A DNA stretch of 64,000 nucleotides from Microbacterium sp. Au-Mic1 (GTDB lineage Bacteria; Actinomycetota; Actinomycetes; Actinomycetales; Microbacteriaceae). The notes beneath the pieces are model-generated. The model did no database searches, was not told where the DNA came from, and saw nothing but the letters and a program-made list of their open reading frames with translations. The stretch is from assembly GCF_021341785.1 (NCBI RefSeq), contig NZ_JAJTTF010000011.1, positions 92,135-156,134 on the forward strand. The letters run 5' to 3'. Below, piece after piece: positions 18,895 to 27,200 of this stretch. Each line of letters begins with the position of its first letter. The first letter of the stretch is position 1. Position numbers and translations under genes: made by a program.

Positions 18895-20376
18895 GTGCCC
18901 AATCATGTACACGACGGAGAGTGCAAGTGGTGCGCACTCGATCTAGATTTTGACCTGCCTCAGGACTTGGTTGAAGCGTACACAGCAGGAAAGCTTGTCA
19001 TCTTTGCAGGCGCTGGCATCAGTACAGAAGTCCCAACTGTCCTCTCGGAGACGCTCTTCGAGCGAGCCCGGAAACGCGCGGGTTCCGACGCTGACACTTT
19101 CCCCGAGGTCATGCAAGCCTTCCAAGAGAAGTTCGGGCGCGCCGCTCTTGTGAAGGAAATTCGGGCGCGATTCACCTATGCCGACTCTTTTCCGACGGCC
19201 CGCCGAGCGGCTCGACAGTTCCACGAAGAGCTCGCAACGCTTCCTGGGATTCGAGATATCATCACCACGAACTGGGATACATACTTCGAAGAAGCGTGTC
19301 TCGCCACGCCTTTCATGATCGGTGAGGACATCGCCTACCACGACGAATATGAGCGGCGCGTATTCAAAATTCACGGATCAATAAGCAACCTCGCGACCCT
19401 AGTCGCCACGAGCGACGACTACGTGGAGTCACTAGCCAGGTTGGGGTCTAACGCACTCGGAGCGCATCTACGTCAGTTGTTGGCCACAAAGACTGTGGTT
19501 TTCGTTGGATATTCCCTAACGGACTGGAACTTCCGTCGTTTGTACGAATCGCTCCGTGCGGATCTAGGGAAGTTCGCGCCGCGTGCGTACGTGGTAAGCC
19601 CGTTTGAAGCACCTGAAGCAAGCGCCCTCGGGCTAACTCATCTGCGTACCAGCGGGATGAAGTTCGTCAAAGAGATCAAGAGATCGCTCCAAGGGCATTG
19701 CATTTTGCCGGACGAGACCTACGATCTCATAGCGAGGATTCAGAGTCGCGCAGAGCGTGCGGACCGAATCGCGAAAGAGGTAGACCACAAAGAGTATCCA
19801 TCGGTCGTATACACCTGGTTCTACAGCGACGCGGTGCTTGACGCTTGTTTCAGGGTGCTCCACCGTCGCGGCTCAGGTGAGTACTCGGACGCTCATCACG
19901 TTCAGGCGCTCGCTCATAGCTACGCAGCTGCCGCACAGCGAGCCTTCAAACGTGGAAACTATGGCGACGCCTCATACCTGGAAGGCTACTTCAACGTTAT
20001 GGTGGCACTTCTCAGCCCGTGGATGAGCGTGAACGCCGCAGACAACGACGGTGAGCCGGCTGCCGATGGCGGGGCTGATCCGTTATCCGGGCAGGACGGC
20101 ACTGACGACGACGAGGCCACCGACGGGGACGACTTCGACCCGTACGACGACTGCTACGAGTCTTTTCCTCACTTCTACCTGCCAGGAATAGATCTTGAGA
20201 TGGACGGACCCGACGAATTCCAGGCGGCACTAGAGGCAAGCCGCAGGAGAGCGCCACGGCAACGCGCGCTTGCGCGATCCATCGTGGCAAATCTTGGCCC
20301 CGACATGGTTTTCGAACACACACGAAATCTTCCCGACCTCTTTGCTACGCCCACATCCCCGGGACAGGCGCACTGA
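18895..20376 (+). CDS. SIR2-domain protein (candidate NADase, defence)
   Basis: 493 residues. Residues 33-240 are a SIR2 fold: G-A-G-I-S at 39-43, T-T-N-W-D at 124-128, K-I-H-G-S at 158-162 (His160 is the likely catalytic base) and V-G-Y-S-L-T-D-W-N at 204-212. The C-terminal half is unlike sirtuins: helical, with an acidic D-D-D-E-A-T-D-G-D-D stretch near 400-420. The N-terminus has H-x-H and C-x-x-C (residues 4-13). SIR2 domains in anti-phage systems (Thoeris ThsA, DSR, SIR2-HerA) cleave NAD+; the same role is inferred here. The GTG start and promoter suggest a leaderless message. It is followed by the ATPase gene. Confidence 0.85.
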   Translation: MPNHVHDGECKWCALDLDFDLPQDLVEAYTAGKLVIFAGAGISTEVPTVLSETLFERARKRAGSDADTFPEVMQAFQEKFGRAALVKEIRARFTYADSFPTARRAARQFHEELATLPGIRDIITTNWDTYFEEACLATPFMIGEDIAYHDEYERRVFKIHGSISNLATLVATSDDYVESLARLGSNALGAHLRQLLATKTVVFVGYSLTDWNFRRLYESLRADLGKFAPRAYVVSPFEAPEASALGLTHLRTSGMKFVKEIKRSLQGHCILPDETYDLIARIQSRAERADRIAKEVDHKEYPSVVYTWFYSDAVLDACFRVLHRRGSGEYSDAHHVQALAHSYAAAAQRAFKRGNYGDASYLEGYFNVMVALLSPWMSVNAADNDGEPAADGGADPLSGQDGTDDDEATDGDDFDPYDDCYESFPHFYLPGIDLEMDGPDEFQAALEASRRRAPRQRALARSIVANLGPDMVFEHTRNLPDLFATPTSPGQAH

Positions 20377-20420
20377 TCACGAGAGTTACACGCCCGCTGG
20401 AATTGCCGGTGCGCCAGACC

Positions 20421-20457
20421 GTAGTCGATGGCCAGTGAGCACCCACCTATCGACTAC
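20421..20457 (+). promoter_or_regulatory. Hairpin between the SIR2 and ATPase genes
   Basis: GTAGTCGAT (20421-20429) and its complement (20449-20457) form a 9-base stem with a 19-base loop, 54 bases before the ATPase start. No U-run follows, so it may be an operator or expression-balancing structure. Confidence 0.4.
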
Positions 20458-20510
20458 GTCCAACACATGGTCGTTCCGCTCAACGGAGCCGCACTCGCCA
20501 GGAGAATTCA

Positions 20511-22076
20511 ATGTCTATCAGCCCATCCGAAATCCAAGGCCTTCAGGAGCGAGTGCGGAGACGCGGCTACAAGCACTACCTCTACGAAATGGAACTCAAG
20601 AAGATCCGATCGTTCGAGGATGCCGTTATTCGCTTCGACTTTCCCGTCACCGCACTCGTTGGACCCAATGGCGCAGGGAAGACCACCGTACTCGGCGCGG
20701 CAGGCCTTCTATATGACGCGGTCCAACCAAGACGCTTCTTCGCGCGGGGCGGTCTCTACGATCGGTCGATGAGTGGCTGGCGTGTCGAATACAGCGTTAC
20801 AGCCGACAACACAACGACTACGCGCAGTGCGTCCTACACAGATCGCGTCGATGATGTCAGACGAAGCAAGTGGAACAGAAAGGCAGTTCAGCGACCGGTC
20901 AAGGTGATCGGTGTGAACCGTACGCTTCCCGTATCGGAGCGATCGGATGTGTACAAATTCGCAAAGGGCGATTTTGTCGGAGCTGCCGAGACAGCATTCA
21001 CCGAAGAAGTTGTGACAGCGGTCGAGAGAATCCTAGGCAAGACTGCGACACACTATCTCGAGGTTTCCGCCGACCTCGGCGGCAAGTATTCAATCTTGGT
21101 GCGCCGCCCCGAAATCGGTAGCGACCCTGCATACTCTGAGTTTCACTTCGGTGCGGGCGAGGCCAGCATCATCCGAATCGTTGGGGAGATTGAGGCGGTC
21201 GATGACGGGGCACTTGTGCTCATTGAAGAGGTCGAAAACGGACTTCACCCGATTGCTACGCAACGACTCGTCGAGTATTTGATCGAGGTTGCCAAGCGCA
21301 AAGGCTGCCAGGTCATATTTACAACTCACTCAAACGCCGCGCTGAAGCCACTCCCCGGCGACGCAGTCTGGTCCGCCTACCGTGGGAAGCTAACGCAAGG
21401 CAAGCTTGATGTGGAGTCTCTGCGCGCCCTTACTGGCGAGATCGATGCGCGGCTAGCAATCTTCGCTGAGGACAAGTTCGCGAGCCTAGTTGCGGAAATC
21501 TCCTTGCGGAGATACGGCGCCGTCGCTTTCCAGAAGCTGGACCTCAAAAGTATCGAGATTCACGCCCTAGGAGGGGCTTCGCCGGCACGGGATCAAGCGA
21601 AGCACAACAATCTCAATAACCCGGCCCGCAAGTATCCCGCCATTGCGTTGCTGGACGGCGACAAACTCACGGAAGACGGTTATAGCCCGTCGTCAACATC
21701 GGAGCTTAACATGCCGGACGGTACTCCCTTCGTGTCGTTCCTACCCGGGGACGACGATCCGGAGGCCGTTATTTTCGGAGACATGGTAGAAGCGATTTCT
21801 ACGAACGGCAAGGTGCTACCTCGCCTAGCACTGGCGCTCCAGTTGGACACTGCTGATCAAGGACAGGTCAGCGATGCTATCGAGCTTGCCTTGCGAACAA
21901 ATCGCGACCGACACACAGTCTTCGCTGAAATCGGCGAGAGTCTGGATTTCCTGGCCGAAGAAGTCGTTTCGCGCGCTTTCGTGTCAACCTGGACGAACTT
22001 TCATGAAGCCAAGGTTCGACACATCTGGGATCCCGTAGCGCCGCTCCTGCCGTTGCTCACGGACGCTGTCGAATAG
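20511..22076 (+). CDS. OLD-like AAA ATPase with TOPRIM-like C-terminus (candidate defence nuclease)
   Basis: 521 residues. Walker A G-P-N-G-A-G-K-T is at 51-58, an ABC-type signature F-G-A-G-E-A-S at 213-219, Walker B L-V-L-I-E-E-V-E-N-G at 235-244, and T-T-H-S switch at 271-274. C-terminal residues F-A-E-D-K-F (318-323) and L-D-G-D (381-384) fit the Glu and Asp-x-Asp of a TOPRIM nuclease, as in OLD and GajA proteins. The ribosome site CAGGAG is eight bases upstream of ATG. It follows the SIR2 gene by 134 bases; no UvrD/GajB-like helicase is nearby, so it is not classic Gabija. Confidence 0.85.
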   Translation: MSISPSEIQGLQERVRRRGYKHYLYEMELKKIRSFEDAVIRFDFPVTALVGPNGAGKTTVLGAAGLLYDAVQPRRFFARGGLYDRSMSGWRVEYSVTADNTTTTRSASYTDRVDDVRRSKWNRKAVQRPVKVIGVNRTLPVSERSDVYKFAKGDFVGAAETAFTEEVVTAVERILGKTATHYLEVSADLGGKYSILVRRPEIGSDPAYSEFHFGAGEASIIRIVGEIEAVDDGALVLIEEVENGLHPIATQRLVEYLIEVAKRKGCQVIFTTHSNAALKPLPGDAVWSAYRGKLTQGKLDVESLRALTGEIDARLAIFAEDKFASLVAEISLRRYGAVAFQKLDLKSIEIHALGGASPARDQAKHNNLNNPARKYPAIALLDGDKLTEDGYSPSSTSELNMPDGTPFVSFLPGDDDPEAVIFGDMVEAISTNGKVLPRLALALQLDTADQGQVSDAIELALRTNRDRHTVFAEIGESLDFLAEEVVSRAFVSTWTNFHEAKVRHIWDPVAPLLPLLTDAVE

Positions 22077-22222
22077 GATCCCTCCTCTCCGCCAAACCGC
22101 GCTTCGGGTGCCGGTTCCGTGTCGGTAGCTCCGCTGAAACTACCCTGTACCAGCCGTGACGGCTTCCGCGGAATCACGCGGCGAACGGCACCCAACGAGC
22201 GCCCGCTGCCCCGCCAAACCCA

Positions 22223-22251
22223 ACTGAAAATCGAAAACGTCACCGGATCGA
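22223..22251 (+). other. attR: decayed copy of tRNA-Phe 3' half
   Basis: Matches 17707-17734 over 14 bases (ACTGAAAATCGAAA), a one-base length difference, then 12 bases (TCACCGGATCGA). After that the tRNA acceptor end is lost. It closes the island; the 22077-22222 gap holds no gene or clear terminator. Confidence 0.6.
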
Positions 22252-22407
22252 CGTAGCGTCGAACTCTGATCCTTGGGAGGCATGCTGTCGCGCTACCTGG
22301 ACATCGTCGCCGGGAACAGCACAGCCGCCGGCACTCGTCTGCGAGCTATCACCCGAGTTGGCTTCGGCACTTCGGGCGGACCGAGGATGCCACGAGGGCG
22401 CTCGCGG

Positions 22408-22551
22408 TCAGTGAACCGTCTGTGCGTCCAGCACGACCATCCCGCCGTCGACGCCGGGGGCCTCGATCGTGCGCACCGAAAGACCGGGCTGGATCTCCGG
22501 CACGAGGTAGATGTAGGCGGCATAGGCTCCTGCATCGAATGTGGTGCGCAT
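22408..22551 (-). pseudogene. DUF2283-like fragment, probably frameshifted
   Basis: 47 codons from ATG 22551-22549 (GGAGG eight bases upstream). The sequence M-R-T-T-F-D-A-G-A-Y-A-A-Y-I-Y-L-V-P, then a G-G-M-V-V-L-D segment, has the look of DUF2283 proteins (usually 60-70 residues), but the end is replaced by A-Q-T-V-H. Another frame just after it reads R-G-I-L, similar to the lost end, so a frameshift is likely. Confidence 0.45.
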
Positions 22552-22774
22552 GACGGGAGCCTCCGTGGCGCGGGTGGCACCCACACCAATCGACAATCAC
22601 CGCGCCCCCGCCTGACCGGCGACCGGGTGCCGAGGGTACCTGCCGTGACCCGATTGCGCTGTCCCCCAAAGTCCCTACAGAGGTTTGCGGACCATGTTCA
22701 TAGGTTTGAAGTAGTTCCGCGCGGGGCTTCAATCAACCACGAACAGTGACTGCGACATCGAGACTGGAGAAGAC

Positions 22775-23446
22775 ATGCGTATCAATGATGGAAGATCGAA
22801 GACCATGCGAGCGCTTGCACGAGCAGGCGTCGTCGCAGTAGTGCTCGGGCTCTCGCTGGGGGGCGCATCCATGGCCCAGGCCGCGGAGACAAGCACGGCT
22901 CAGGACAGTTTCGTCGCCGAGCTCCGCACAGACGGCGTTCCCGCGACGGAGATCGAGAAGTTCGAGAACCTGACGCCGGCGGACCAGCAGCGTTTCATCG
23001 AGGTGTACTCGAGTGACAATCCCTTCGCGGAAGCAGGGGTCACCTTCACCGAGGCAACCACGGTGACATCGACTGAGCCTGCCGTTGCTGCCAAGGTCGG
23101 CGGAGAGTTCTCCACCCAAGACCTGTGGGACGTCGCAAGCAACTACCGCGTCAACGCGGAGTTCCTCGGGATCGTGCTGGGGTACTTCAACCAGGACTTC
23201 TACTATGTGACGGGTAGCGGGGTCGTGCAGGATGTGAAGTCCTGCACCGGTACCTGGACCGGGTTCTCGGGCTTCTGGTCAGTCTCCAAGAATGACTCCA
23301 TGTGGGTGCAGAGCGGTCAGGGCTACTGCAAGACCATCTTCACCGGCAGCGTGTTCTACGAGGGCTCGAACGTTCAGATGAACAAGGAGATGATGACGAT
23401 CACGAACGGTCCCGGAGTCGTGGAAAAGCACCTCTACAACATCTAA
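22775..23446 (+). CDS. Secreted protein, unknown function
   Basis: 223 residues. The N-terminal signal peptide (basic start, hydrophobic core about residues 16-30, M-A-Q-A-A-E cleavage site) exports it. The mature part has two cysteines (C-T-G-T-W-T-G-F and G-Y-C-K-T), possibly a disulfide, and a Tyr/Phe-rich region Y-F-N-Q-D-F-Y-Y-V-T-G-S-G-V-V. I recognise no family. GGAGAAGAC precedes the ATG. It is 27 bases from the small membrane gene downstream and shares a terminator with it. Lower GC and no GGATCC suggest acquisition. Confidence 0.8.
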   Translation: MRINDGRSKTMRALARAGVVAVVLGLSLGGASMAQAAETSTAQDSFVAELRTDGVPATEIEKFENLTPADQQRFIEVYSSDNPFAEAGVTFTEATTVTSTEPAVAAKVGGEFSTQDLWDVASNYRVNAEFLGIVLGYFNQDFYYVTGSGVVQDVKSCTGTWTGFSGFWSVSKNDSMWVQSGQGYCKTIFTGSVFYEGSNVQMNKEMMTITNGPGVVEKHLYNI

Positions 23447-23473
23447 GCCTGCCTCGAAGCGGAAGGAACGATC

Positions 23474-23743
23474 ATGACTACCCATATCGATCGGGCGGAC
23501 TCCAACAGCGCTCGTGTCTGGTCCATCAGCTTGCTTGCCGTCGCAGTACTTTCTGCGATCGGCTGTCTCGTCACACCATGGGCGGGGCTTCTTGCGATCG
23601 CTGTCATGGTGGCGTCGATCATGAAGCTCAAGGGTAGCCAGGGCGCTGACCGCGGACTCCTCGTCGCAGCATTGGTGATCGCAGCCATTGTCGTGGCAGC
23701 CATGGCGGTTGCAACTGCCCTCTTCATCAGTGTGATCGCGTAA
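23474..23743 (+). CDS. Small two-TM membrane protein, unknown
   Basis: 89 residues. Two hydrophobic helix regions (about residues 13-45 and 60-88) with a short K-G-S-Q-G-A-D-R loop between. It resembles DUF4190-like small membrane proteins only in general layout. GGAAGG is eight bases before ATG. It is cotranscribed with the secreted protein upstream; it might act as its membrane partner, which is only inference from the pairing. Confidence 0.75.
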   Translation: MTTHIDRADSNSARVWSISLLAVAVLSAIGCLVTPWAGLLAIAVMVASIMKLKGSQGADRGLLVAALVIAAIVVAAMAVATALFISVIA

Positions 23744-23769
23744 CCGTAGGCCACCTGCCAAGCACCTTG

Positions 23770-23802
23770 AGATGGCCCCGCACCAGGCGTGCGGGGCCAT
23801 CT
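23770..23802. terminator. Terminator after the secreted/membrane pair
   Basis: AGATGGCCCCGCAC (23770-23783) pairs perfectly with 23789-23802 around five bases. It lies between this pair and the convergent DUF1643 gene; the gap 23803-23923 holds nothing else. Confidence 0.85.
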
Positions 23803-23923
23803 CTCACGTCCACTATCCAGCCATCTTCCTCACGGAACTCGACAGCGTCTAGCCAGTTCGATGTCGCCTATCGTCTCCGCCCGTCGCGATTCGACAAGAC
23901 ACGGAAGCGTCCGGCAGGGCTGC

Positions 23924-24466
23924 CTAGCCGAGCTTTCGAAGGTACTCGTCGATGTCGAACGAACGCATCTGAGCGTCGCCCTTCACGTAGAGCGGGTGCC
24001 GCGGGTGCCCGTGCTTGGTCGGTTCCCCGAGCGATAGCCAGATACACCCCGCCGCAGCCGTGATCCGGGTGATGTCCTGCAGCAGAGGCTGCAGGTACTC
24101 ACGAGTCTCGATGAGCGCTCCCCACGCAGCCAGCAGAGTGCCCTGCCGGCCCTCGAGGAGCGCCGCGATGTGCCGCTCGTTCTCGAGTTTGAGCGCGGCG
24201 CTGTGCTCGCGATCCAAGCCTCGTGGGTCGGTGGAGATCTGTGGATAGACGTTCAGCATCACCCAGCTGTCGTAGCCGTTGTCGGCCGCGAACCGGGTCA
24301 GGCGCTTGATCGTCGGATCCGGAGCTCCCGGCGCCGCGGTGCTCGGGTTGATCCCGAAGCAGATCAGCGGGTTCGCGCCGACGGTGCCGAGCGCGAACCT
24401 GGCCGAGCCGTCGGCCGCGTGCTCGTAGATCCACTGCTCCTCGGCGACACCGGCATCGTTCGTCAT
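23924..24466 (-). CDS. DUF1643 domain-containing protein
   Basis: 180 residues. I-C-F-G-I-N-P-S-T-A, P-D-P-T-I-K-R-L-T-R-F-A and V-M-L-N-V-Y-P-Q are the DUF1643 signature. The function is unknown; the family is often found in mobile or accessory DNA. ATG at 24466 gives the family start; the longer form to 24490 adds eight residues. Confidence 0.88.
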   Translation of the reverse strand: MTNDAGVAEEQWIYEHAADGSARFALGTVGANPLICFGINPSTAAPGAPDPTIKRLTRFAADNGYDSWVMLNVYPQISTDPRGLDREHSAALKLENERHIAALLEGRQGTLLAAWGALIETREYLQPLLQDITRITAAAGCIWLSLGEPTKHGHPRHPLYVKGDAQMRSFDIDEYLRKLG

Positions 24467-24525
24467 GGTCACGACTATCCCATGCTGCACTGTCGCCGCC
24501 GCCGTCCCGACGCCAGACTGACAGC

Positions 24526-25371
24526 GTGCGCTATGTGGGCAGGAAGCCGGCTCCGCCGCTGGACCGCTACGCCGATGATGTCTACTGCCTCTTCGGCGAC
24601 CCGGGTCATCGGCGTCGGCTGCTCGTGCCTCCGATGCCGTCCGCCCACCTCATGATCAACCTCGGGGACCCGATCGTGCTTCATGATCCGGCCGGCGAGC
24701 GCCCGCCCGAGACGCTCGTGGACGCGTGGTTCATCGGGATCTGGACCCGCCGGTACGTCATCGAGTACGGCCGCGAGGTGAACGTCATCGGCGTGCACCT
24801 CAAGCCGTGGGGCCTCGCACCGTTCGTGACCGCACCGATGGGCGAACTGCGGGATCGCTGCGTGCCCGCTGACGGACTGTGGGGGTCGAGCCTCTCGGAG
24901 CTCCGCGACCAGCTGGCGGAAGCCACCTCCACTTCCGCGCGGATCGGCCTGCTCGAAACCGAGCTCCTGTCCCGGCTCACCGAGTCCACGGCGGACGAGC
25001 GGGATCCCGCCCAGCAGGCTGCTCGACGAATCGAGTCGTCCTGGGGCTCCGGCACCGTCGCGGCCCTCACGAGCGACACCGGGCTCAGCAGCAACCGGCT
25101 CGCCTCCCGGTTCACCTCGATGGTCGGCGTCACCCCGAAGCGGCTGGCCCGCATCTACCGGTTCGCCCGTGTGGTGCTGTCGGTCGACGCGGCGACCCCG
25201 CCCGCCTGGGCCGATCTTGCGCAGACCGCCGGCTACTTCGATCAGCCGCACCTGATCAACGAGTTCCGCGACTTCACCGGCCGCACTCCGACCGACTACC
25301 TGGCGCTGCGACGCCGAGTTCCGCCGGATCCGGCGTTCCCGCCCGACATGGGACCGATGCCGGCCGAGTGA
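24526..25371 (+). CDS. AraC-family transcriptional regulator
   Basis: 281 residues, GTG start. The N-terminal ~130 residues form a cupin-like/DUF6597-type sensor (P-P-L-D-R-Y-A-D-D-V-Y-C-L-F). The C-terminal ~110 hold the two-helix-turn-helix AraC domain: R-L-A-S-R-F-T-S-M-V-G-V-T-P-K, D-L-A-Q-T-A-G-Y-F-D-Q-P-H-L-I-N-E-F-R. It lies 75 bases before a dihydrofolate-reductase-fold gene, a common pairing, and is divergent from the DUF1643 gene. Confidence 0.9.
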   Translation: MRYVGRKPAPPLDRYADDVYCLFGDPGHRRRLLVPPMPSAHLMINLGDPIVLHDPAGERPPETLVDAWFIGIWTRRYVIEYGREVNVIGVHLKPWGLAPFVTAPMGELRDRCVPADGLWGSSLSELRDQLAEATSTSARIGLLETELLSRLTESTADERDPAQQAARRIESSWGSGTVAALTSDTGLSSNRLASRFTSMVGVTPKRLARIYRFARVVLSVDAATPPAWADLAQTAGYFDQPHLINEFRDFTGRTPTDYLALRRRVPPDPAFPPDMGPMPAE

Positions 25372-25446
25372 TTTTTTCCAAGCCCTCGCCCCGAAGTCCG
25401 GCGAGGATCGTCACATCCGCATCCGGCACGACGAAGGGAACCCACC

Positions 25447-26079
25447 ATGGGCACGGTGATCATGCACAGCGTGACGAGCCTCGACGGCTACATCGCCGAC
25501 GACCACGACGATGTCGGCCCGCTCCACGACTGGTACTTCAACGGAGACACCCCGATCCTCCCGGAGCCGGATGCCTCAGAGGGAGATCACGACCATTCGG
25601 GATCCGGGAGCAGCTTCCGCGTGTCTCCGGCGTCGGCCGAGTACGTCCGCGGATTCTGGCAGTCGATCGGTTGCATCGTGATGGGCCGGCACCTCTTCGA
25701 CCTCGTCGACGGCTGGGAGGGACGCCCGCCGGCGGGCGAGCACGTGGTCGTCGTCTCTCACCGACCCAAGCCGGAGGGCTGGCACCCCGAGGCCTCGTAC
25801 CACTTCGTCGACAACGTCACCGAGGCGATCGCCGTGGCCCAGGACCTGGCGGGCGACCGCATCGTCGCCGTCAACGCCGGCCGGGTCGGCGGTCAGATCC
25901 TCGCGGCCGGGCTCGTCGATCAGGTCGCGATGGACGTCGTCCCCGCCGTCTTCGGATCCGGCAGGCCATACTTCGGAGACCTCGTCGGCCCGCACCTGTT
26001 CGAAGGCCCGACGGTCGTGGTGCAAGGCGACGGCGTGCTGCACACTCTCTACACGGTGCCGGGAGCAGCACGCTCCTGA
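25447..26079 (+). CDS. Dihydrofolate reductase-fold (RibD C-terminal type) protein
   Basis: 210 residues. M-G-T-V-I-M-H-S-V-T-S-L-D-G-Y-I-A-D-D, then I-V-M-G-R-H-L-F-D, and G-G-Q-I-L-A-A-G-L-V-D mark the RibD_C/DHFR-like NADPH-dependent reductase family. The substrate is unknown. The neighbouring AraC gene suggests specific induction. GAAGGGAACC ribosome site before ATG. Confidence 0.85.
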   Translation: MGTVIMHSVTSLDGYIADDHDDVGPLHDWYFNGDTPILPEPDASEGDHDHSGSGSSFRVSPASAEYVRGFWQSIGCIVMGRHLFDLVDGWEGRPPAGEHVVVVSHRPKPEGWHPEASYHFVDNVTEAIAVAQDLAGDRIVAVNAGRVGGQILAAGLVDQVAMDVVPAVFGSGRPYFGDLVGPHLFEGPTVVVQGDGVLHTLYTVPGAARS

Positions 26080-26109
26080 ACACCGCGCTGGATCCAACCA
26101 CTGCAAGCC

Positions 26110-26478
26110 CTACGGCTGACACGTCCCGCCCGGCGCGCACCCGCTCCCCGACCCGCTGCCGGTCCCCTGCGGCATGACGAGTCCGAGCAGAACATAAGCG
26201 CAGGCTCCGAACACCAGTGCGACGCCGACAGTGAGGACCACACGAGTCCACGTTCTATCCCGCAATACGAGGACGAGGATCCCGCTCGCAGCGATCAGGA
26301 TCCCGCCGCCGAGCATGATGCGGAAGGGTCCGAAGATCGCGCCGAGGAATCCGGCGACAACGCCAGGGATGACCGCGATCCCCACGCCGAGCCACATGCG
26401 GGCACGCCCCCGCTCGACCCGGCCGCCGTTGATCGCACTCACGACCTCACCGTAGCTCCGTCGCTCCGAGCAGTCCAT
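26110..26478 (-). CDS. Small membrane protein
   Basis: 122 residues, three hydrophobic helices (about 28-48, 52-70, 78-100), then a Gly/Ser/Cys tail (G-S-G-S-G-S-G-C-A-P-G-G-T-C). No family recognised. ATG at 26478 has AGGA upstream; a GTG at 26442 is possible. Divergent from the Pr6Pr gene. Confidence 0.65.
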   Translation of the reverse strand: MDCSERRSYGEVVSAINGGRVERGRARMWLGVGIAVIPGVVAGFLGAIFGPFRIMLGGGILIAASGILVLVLRDRTWTRVVLTVGVALVFGACAYVLLGLVMPQGTGSGSGSGCAPGGTCQP

Positions 26479-26546
26479 CGTCCTGGCAGGGCTGCGCCTT
26501 CAGTGGCGAAACGCATCCAGACGGCGCGTCCCGGTATCGTCGCGGT

Positions 26547-27200
26547 ATGACGCCCCGGCCCGCATCACGCCTCGGCATGCAGGGCGTCGGTGCGGCGCGA
26601 CTCGTCCTCGGCGCAGCGATCATCACGATCCTGATGCTCACCTACGTCCGGGGCGGCGCCGACAACGGATACAACCCGTTCGACTACTTCGGGTTCTTCA
26701 CGAATCTGACGAGCCTGCTCGCAGCGATCATCCTGATCCTCGTGGGGGCTCGGGGCATGACAGCGCAAGGGGCGCCCGGCTGGCTGACCGACGCGCGCGC
26801 CGTGGCGACCGCGTGCATGCTGCTGGTCGCCGTGATCTACAACGGCCTCGTTCCGGGTACAGGATCCGCCCCTCCGTGGGTGAGCGTCACGCTGCACATC
26901 GTGTTCCCGTCGGTGATGGCGCTGGACTGGCTGATCATCGGCGACCGCGGACCGATGCCATGGCCGCGGTTCTGGATCCTGGCGCCCTATCCGGTCCTCT
27001 GGCTCATCGTCGTGCTCGCGCGAGGGGCGACGGACGGCTGGGTGCCCTACGGATTCCTCCTGCCGGAGCGGGGCGTGGGCGCGATCGCCCTGACGGCGCT
27101 CGGTCTGCTCGGCGCGCTGGGTGCGGCGGGCGCGCTCGTCTGGTGGGCGAGCCGTCTTCCCGGGATGCTCGGAGCCCGGTCTGAAACAATGAGGCAGTGA
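26547..27200 (+). CDS. Pr6Pr-family membrane protein
   Basis: 217 residues with about six hydrophobic helices. F-D-Y-F-G-F-F-T-N-L-T-S-L and the conserved W-Y/H-I-V-F-P-style region (H-I-V-F-P-S-V-M-A-L-D-W-L) fit the Pr6Pr family (FAR-17a/AIG1-like). Its role in bacteria is unknown. It overlaps the next gene by four bases (GTGA), so both are coupled. Confidence 0.85.
   Translation: MTPRPASRLGMQGVGAARLVLGAAIITILMLTYVRGGADNGYNPFDYFGFFTNLTSLLAAIILILVGARGMTAQGAPGWLTDARAVATACMLLVAVIYNGLVPGTGSAPPWVSVTLHIVFPSVMALDWLIIGDRGPMPWPRFWILAPYPVLWLIVVLARGATDGWVPYGFLLPERGVGAIALTALGLLGALGAAGALVWWASRLPGMLGARSETMRQ

Noticed and set aside
18895..20376. Housekeeping sirtuin deacetylase (CobB)
   Set aside because: Long helical C-terminus, island setting and SIR2-like variant motifs argue for a defence NADase.
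20511..22076. Gabija GajA
   Set aside because: ATPase/TOPRIM fits, but no GajB-like UvrD helicase is nearby; the partner is a SIR2 gene.
22273..22749. Plus-strand open frame after the island
   Set aside because: No ribosome site or family; it opposes the better-supported DUF2283-like fragment.
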